From a virus: a stretch of 33,879 bases of DNA. The stretch spans positions 1 to 33,879 of IMG/VR virus record IMGVR_UViG_3300046501_000410. One strand, 5' to 3'. The position numbers and the translations under genes are program-made. Of this stretch, positions 30,104-33,879 are shown piece by piece. Positions within the stretch are counted from its first letter, which is position 1; every line of letters starts with the position of its first letter. The notes below the pieces were generated by a model. It searched no databases. It was given only the letters and a program-made list of their open reading frames with translations, and was not told the origin of the DNA.

Positions 30104-31581
30104 CCGATCAAGATTTCATGGCATGGCTGCTCGACTCGGACGCGGCCCCGGTGACGCTGGTGGAGGTCGTGGTTGATATCGACGGCACCGACACCACGCT
30201 CTACCTGTCCAGTGCACCTTATGTGACCGGGCCGGCCGAGACCCCGCCGAATCTGGCATACCTGCCGGTGCTCGGCGGCGGCCTGCCGATCACAGAGCAG
30301 GTCTCGCTGAACGGTGATGCTGGATTGGTATTCGGCGACCAGGAGCTGGTGAACCACGATGGCTCGCTGGACGCATGGCTCGGCTACGTGTGGCGCAACA
30401 AGCCAAATCGACAGTGGATCGGCGACGCGCGCTGGCCGCGCGCGGATTTCCGCTTGGTCTTCGACGGTTTGGTGGATGACCTGGACCCGACCAAGGGCCG
30501 CAACACGCTCAACATCAAGCTGCGCGACAAGATGCAGAGATTGAATGCGGCGGTCACGGAGGTCAAACTTGGCGGCGCGTCGCCCAATGCGGACAGCATC
30601 GTGCCGGTGCCGTTCGGCGAAGTGCACAACCAATCCCCGCTGCTGGAGAACTCGGCGACGCTGACCTACCGCGTCGGCACGGGTCCGCTGCAGATCATCG
30701 ACGAGGTGCGCGATGTCGGCATGCCGGTGTTGGCCAGCATCGACAACGCCACCGGCGGCATCACGCTCCAGTCCGGACTGGCGCCGCAGTCGCTGACCGT
30801 CAGCGTGGCCGGCGTCAAGAGCGCGGCCGGCGTCTACAGCAACCGCATCTCACCGCTGGTGCAGCTGATCGTCACCGAGTACGGTAGCGCCGCCCAGCGA
30901 TTCACCGCGGGCGATTTGGACGCCGCGAACCTTGCCGCGTTTGATGCCGCGCACCCGCAACCGGTGGGCCTGCTTGTGGCCGACAACACCTCCTGCTTCA
31001 CGGCCATTAAGCAGCTGGCGGCCAGCGTCGGCGCGCAGCCGATCATGTCCGCCACGGGCAAGCTGCGGCTGATCCAGATCGCGCTTCCCGCACCGGGTGC
31101 TGTGACCGAAATGACGGTGCACAGCATGCGCGAGCATACATTCCGCCCGGTGGAGCGCCTGGAAGTGATGGGCGCGGTCAAGATCGCCTTCTGCAAGAAC
31201 TGGACCGTGCAGGCCAATATGACGACCGACCTCCCGGCGGCGCACAAGGACCTGTACGGCACAGAATGGTTGACGAGGACCGTCAGCGACGCCGCGGTGC
31301 TGGCGCGCTACAAGCTCGACGCGGATCCGGATCAGCGGGATACCTGCTTGCTGGTTGGCGCCGATGCCCAGGCCGAAGCACAGCGTGAACTGGACCTGCG
31401 TAAGGTTCAGCGCACCGTCTATCAGTGGGAAGGCACACCCGACATGCTCACGTTGGCATTGGGCGCCGCCGGTCGCGTAACGCATCCGCGCTACGGCCTG
31501 GCAGGCGGGCGTGATTGCGTTGTGGTGATGCTGGCCAAGAACTGGCAGGAGCGCCGCGTCACCGTCGGGGTGATGGTATGA
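30100..31581 (+). CDS. Tail tip / baseplate-type protein
   Basis: The protein has 493 residues, starting MTDQDFMAWLLDSDAAPVTL. This opening and the segments RADFRLVFDGLVDDLDPTKG and NADSIVPVPFGEVHN resemble a group of prophage tail proteins that directly follow the tape measure. It likely belongs to the tail tip complex that closes the tube and organises the host-binding fibres, replacing the separate lambda M, L, K and J genes. No peptidase motif is visible. It is ATGA-coupled to both neighbours. Confidence 0.72.
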   Translation: MTDQDFMAWLLDSDAAPVTLVEVVVDIDGTDTTLYLSSAPYVTGPAETPPNLAYLPVLGGGLPITEQVSLNGDAGLVFGDQELVNHDGSLDAWLGYVWRNKPNRQWIGDARWPRADFRLVFDGLVDDLDPTKGRNTLNIKLRDKMQRLNAAVTEVKLGGASPNADSIVPVPFGEVHNQSPLLENSATLTYRVGTGPLQIIDEVRDVGMPVLASIDNATGGITLQSGLAPQSLTVSVAGVKSAAGVYSNRISPLVQLIVTEYGSAAQRFTAGDLDAANLAAFDAAHPQPVGLLVADNTSCFTAIKQLAASVGAQPIMSATGKLRLIQIALPAPGAVTEMTVHSMREHTFRPVERLEVMGAVKIAFCKNWTVQANMTTDLPAAHKDLYGTEWLTRTVSDAAVLARYKLDADPDQRDTCLLVGADAQAEAQRELDLRKVQRTVYQWEGTPDMLTLALGAAGRVTHPRYGLAGGRDCVVVMLAKNWQERRVTVGVMV

Positions 31582-32591
31582 CGACCCTGGTCAATGATCG
31601 CGACATCCTGATCCAGGGCACGGTGCCGCGCTTCGCGCCGCCGACCGATCGCGCGCTGCTGGTGGCCTCCAGCGCGCAAGTGTTCAAGGTCGCCGCCAAT
31701 AATGTCGGCTCGCCATCGTCCATCGACCTGACGGCCAGGCTGCTCAACATGGTTGGTACCGTCGCCTGGTCTGCGAGCGGCGGCAGCAGTTTGAGCGTGG
31801 CTGGCAACACGGCGACGCTGAATTTTTCCAGCATGGTGGGCATTTCATGCACGGTCACGGCGACGATCACGGTAGATGGCCAGGTCTACACCTCCACACA
31901 GATCATTACCAAGGTCAACGACGGCGTGACTGGTAAAAGCTCGCGCCGCGCGTACAGCAAAACGACGCTCACGTCGCTGAGCAGCACGCCGACTACGATC
32001 ACCACGGCTGGCGACACGTCGTATCCACCACTCGATAGCTGGGGCGCCGGTACGGTGTGGGGGGGCTCGCCGCACCAGCTCGTGGCGGGTGAGCGGGATA
32101 TGCTCACGGACGGAAGTTATGACCCATTCACCGATACGACCACTTGGCAGGTACCGTACTTGGTTTATCTGAAAGTCGCGCAGCTCTCGACGCTCGCGCT
32201 CGATGCCGGCAATATCACGGCGGGCGACTTCTACGGCACCACCATGCACGGCGGTACCGGCTACCCGACAAACGCTTTCGCGTGGCCAACCAACGGCGGC
32301 ACGGGCTTCCACTTGAGTTCGGCGGGCCTGTTGCTGGGCAATGCCAACCTCGGAAAATACGCGCGGCTCGATTCTAATGGCGACATCTATACGCCCCAGT
32401 TCACCAGCATCAATGGCGTGGCCGTCTACTCGGGCACCTTCAACATCGCCAACCTGGCGGCCGTGAGCGCGCTGATCGGCCTGCTGCGCACCGCGACCAG
32501 CGGCGGCCGCATGGAGCTCGCGGACAACGTGCAGAAGGTCTTCGATACCAGCAATGTCATGCGTATCAGGCTGGGCAATTTGAGCCTTTAG
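31578..32591 (+). CDS. Tail fibre-like protein with Ig-like segment
   Basis: ATG 31578 overlaps the previous stop and gives 337 residues. Residues 35-115 have the strand pattern of an Ig-like domain (VAWSASGGSSLSVAGNTATL then SCTVTATITVDGQVYTSTQI). The middle part is Gly- and Thr-rich (a TTMHGGTGYPTNAF motif), and the C-terminal region (KYARLDSNGDIYTPQFTSIN, then NIANLAAVSALIGLLR) resembles the end of lambda-J-type tip proteins. It is probably a host-contact or fibre protein at the tail tip. Confidence 0.7.
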   Translation: MTTLVNDRDILIQGTVPRFAPPTDRALLVASSAQVFKVAANNVGSPSSIDLTARLLNMVGTVAWSASGGSSLSVAGNTATLNFSSMVGISCTVTATITVDGQVYTSTQIITKVNDGVTGKSSRRAYSKTTLTSLSSTPTTITTAGDTSYPPLDSWGAGTVWGGSPHQLVAGERDMLTDGSYDPFTDTTTWQVPYLVYLKVAQLSTLALDAGNITAGDFYGTTMHGGTGYPTNAFAWPTNGGTGFHLSSAGLLLGNANLGKYARLDSNGDIYTPQFTSINGVAVYSGTFNIANLAAVSALIGLLRTATSGGRMELADNVQKVFDTSNVMRIRLGNLSL

Positions 32592-32594
32592 ACC

Positions 32595-32867
32595 ATGGCA
32601 TTCGGACTCCAAATTTTCGATTCAAGCGGGAACTTCCAGTTGGATGTGGGTGACCTCACGTTCCGGTACCGGGCTTCTTACGCCTACACCGCCGATGGCA
32701 CAAACGACGTGCTGATCAGCGCGCCGGGCGCCGTGCCGGGCCGGTACTTCGCCATCACCATGACGGTCAACTCCGGACTCCCCGTAGTGGAGACGGACCA
32801 GATCCGCATCAAGCGCGCCTTCTTCGGCGGAGGCACCGCCGCCACCGTTCACCTTTTCAGCCTATGA
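32595..32867 (+). CDS. Small FGLQIF tail protein A
   Basis: The protein has 90 residues starting MAFGLQIFDSSGNFQLDVGD. The FGLQIF(D/N)xxG pattern is repeated at the start and in the middle of the next protein. The rest is beta-rich (YFAITMTVNSGLPVVETD). It overlaps the next gene by four bases. Such small proteins behind tail tip genes are found in other prophages without known function; a tail surface or fibre role is inferred. Confidence 0.72.
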   Translation: MAFGLQIFDSSGNFQLDVGDLTFRYRASYAYTADGTNDVLISAPGAVPGRYFAITMTVNSGLPVVETDQIRIKRAFFGGGTAATVHLFSL

Positions 32868-33571
32868 GCTTCGGCCTCCAAATTTTCAACAGCTTCGGCG
32901 ATGTCCTGATCGACAGCGAGAACCAGAATTACAGTCTGCTGGGCGCAGGCACCGTATCGGTTGCTGCTGGCGGTTCGGATATTTCGTTTTCCGCCGCAGT
33001 GGACGCGCCGCCCCTGGTGTTCGCTCGGTTCCAGTCCAGCACGCAGTACGTCGGCTTGACGACGCTGGACCTGTCCACCGCGCGGCTGTCCGTGTTCGGC
33101 TCGACCGTGGCCAACCCCGGTGACGACTACCTGCGCAGCCAAGCTGGCACGGTGGAGTACAAGGTGTTCGGCGTGGCCAAGAGCCTGGCGCCGAGCGGCG
33201 GCTTCGGCTTGCAGTGCTTCGACGGCGCCGGCGTGCTGGTCTTCGACTCGAACAGGCCGGGCCCGCGCGTGTCCGAGGTGGCGATCAATACGACGATCAC
33301 CGCGCCGTCCGACTCCAATCGGCAGCCGCAGGCTCCTGCATTGGCGCACAGCAGCGGTGGCTCGCCGTGGATGCTGCTCAATAACACGCTCAACCCTTTC
33401 GGCTTCGTCTTCCTGCAAGACACGCCGGCGACGGTATCCGAACTGCTGCGCCCGTGCGTGCGCAGCGAGGCCGCGGGCTTCGTACGCATGGCTTGCGCCA
33501 GCGCTGGCCAGATCGGCACCGGCGGCTCTTACTGGCCATCTATTCCGATCCCATTCCCACTCATTAAATAG
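32864..33571 (+). CDS. FGLQIF tail protein B, two-repeat paralogue
   Basis: The protein has 235 residues. It begins MSFGLQIFNSFGDVLIDSEN and has a second copy of the motif near residue 123 (GGFGLQCFDGAGVLVFDS). It is therefore an extended paralogue of the preceding 90-aa protein. Beta-rich segments dominate, and the C-terminus is Pro-rich (YWPSIPIPFPLIK). It probably belongs to the distal tail. Translation is coupled with the upstream gene. Confidence 0.75.
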   Translation: MSFGLQIFNSFGDVLIDSENQNYSLLGAGTVSVAAGGSDISFSAAVDAPPLVFARFQSSTQYVGLTTLDLSTARLSVFGSTVANPGDDYLRSQAGTVEYKVFGVAKSLAPSGGFGLQCFDGAGVLVFDSNRPGPRVSEVAINTTITAPSDSNRQPQAPALAHSSGGSPWMLLNNTLNPFGFVFLQDTPATVSELLRPCVRSEAAGFVRMACASAGQIGTGGSYWPSIPIPFPLIK

Positions 33572-33579
33572 GAGGCAAC

Positions 33580-33879
33580 ATGCCCATTCTGCACCCCACC
33601 AATGCGCCCAACGGCATCAGCCTGGGCTACCACCTCGCGATCAAGCTGGAGGCCGATCTGGTCAGCGGTAAAGCGGTCGTGACCGTAGCATCGCATGCCG
33701 ATGAAGCGGGTTTCCTCGCCGGCCTGCCGCTGGCCTGGCACTGGTATGTTCCGCTGGAGACAACCGTGTTCAGCGGGACCGGCTCGCTGCTGGAGGAGCT
33801 GCAAGGGGCCCTGGTCGCGCAGGCGGACAGCCCGTTCTTCGGCGGCCAGATTGTCGCCGACAACAGTGACACGCTGGAG
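33580..33879 (+). CDS. Unknown phage protein, 5' part (100 codons seen)
   Basis: ATG 33580 follows AGGAGG four bases upstream and the frame stays open to the window edge. It begins MPILHPTNAPNGISLGYHLA and continues with beta-like segments (GKAVVTVASHADEAGF, LAWHWYVPLETTVFSG). No family is recognised. Its place at the end of the tail block suggests a tail or fibre accessory protein. Confidence 0.75.
   Translation, partial: MPILHPTNAPNGISLGYHLAIKLEADLVSGKAVVTVASHADEAGFLAGLPLAWHWYVPLETTVFSGTGSLLEELQGALVAQADSPFFGGQIVADNSDTLE

Overview
The window is the left part of a tailed-phage (siphovirus-type, lambda-like layout) prophage next to a bacterial tRNA-Ser gene. The host looks like a GC-rich beta-proteobacterium, probably Oxalobacteraceae (Massilia/Duganella/Janthinobacterium-like). 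That is an inference from codon style and gene families, not a match to a known genome. Host sequence is visible at the far left: the 3' end of an EAL-domain c-di-GMP phosphodiesterase (1-246) and a complete tRNA-Ser(UGA) at 293-382 with promoter and probable terminator. The right end of the prophage, including lysis genes and the other attachment site, lies outside the window.

Between the tRNA and the integrase is an AT-richer three-gene cassette (611-2835): two proteins I do not recognise and a serine alpha/beta-hydrolase with a C-terminal membrane segment. It has its own likely promoter and a perfect 16-bp inverted repeat upstream, and it converges on the integrase gene. Its position fits accessory (moron or defence) cargo and makes it the best candidate here for an undescribed system.

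From 2825 to 8838 a leftward early operon runs from a PL-type promoter (8867-8896). It encodes three small proteins, a ParB-like protein without a ParA, a small membrane-anchored-looking SF3-type ATPase, DUF2786 and DUF4224 proteins, and the tyrosine integrase as last gene. Most junctions are 4-bp ATGA overlaps. The immunity region (8867-9801) holds a CI-type S24 repressor with its own terminator, 19-bp operators over both PL and PR, and a YdaS/Cro-like protein that may be translated from a leaderless mRNA. The rightward early operon has a YmfL-like regulator, a small possible winged-helix protein and a TOPRIM plus SF3 primase-helicase, followed by an iteron-like array of GCAGGGT heptamers (13776-14025), a candidate replication origin.

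The late genes (14052 to the right edge) follow lambda-type order: an HK97-gp10-like protein, terminase small and large subunits, Mor-like activator, DUF6148 protein, portal, S49 protease with nested scaffold, decoration protein, major capsid, head-tail joining proteins, tail tube, tail chaperones joined by a -1 frameshift, tape measure (1617 aa), tail tip proteins, and a set of small paralogous 'FGLQIF' tail proteins. Sequence-level signals of note are a textbook frameshift element (slippery heptamer, 7-nt spacer, 11-bp stem), a 16-bp palindrome repeated three times at roughly 9-kb spacing that could be a parS-like site, three direct repeats around the terminase small-subunit start that could be packaging sites, and a shared 20-nt element on both sides of the portal module.
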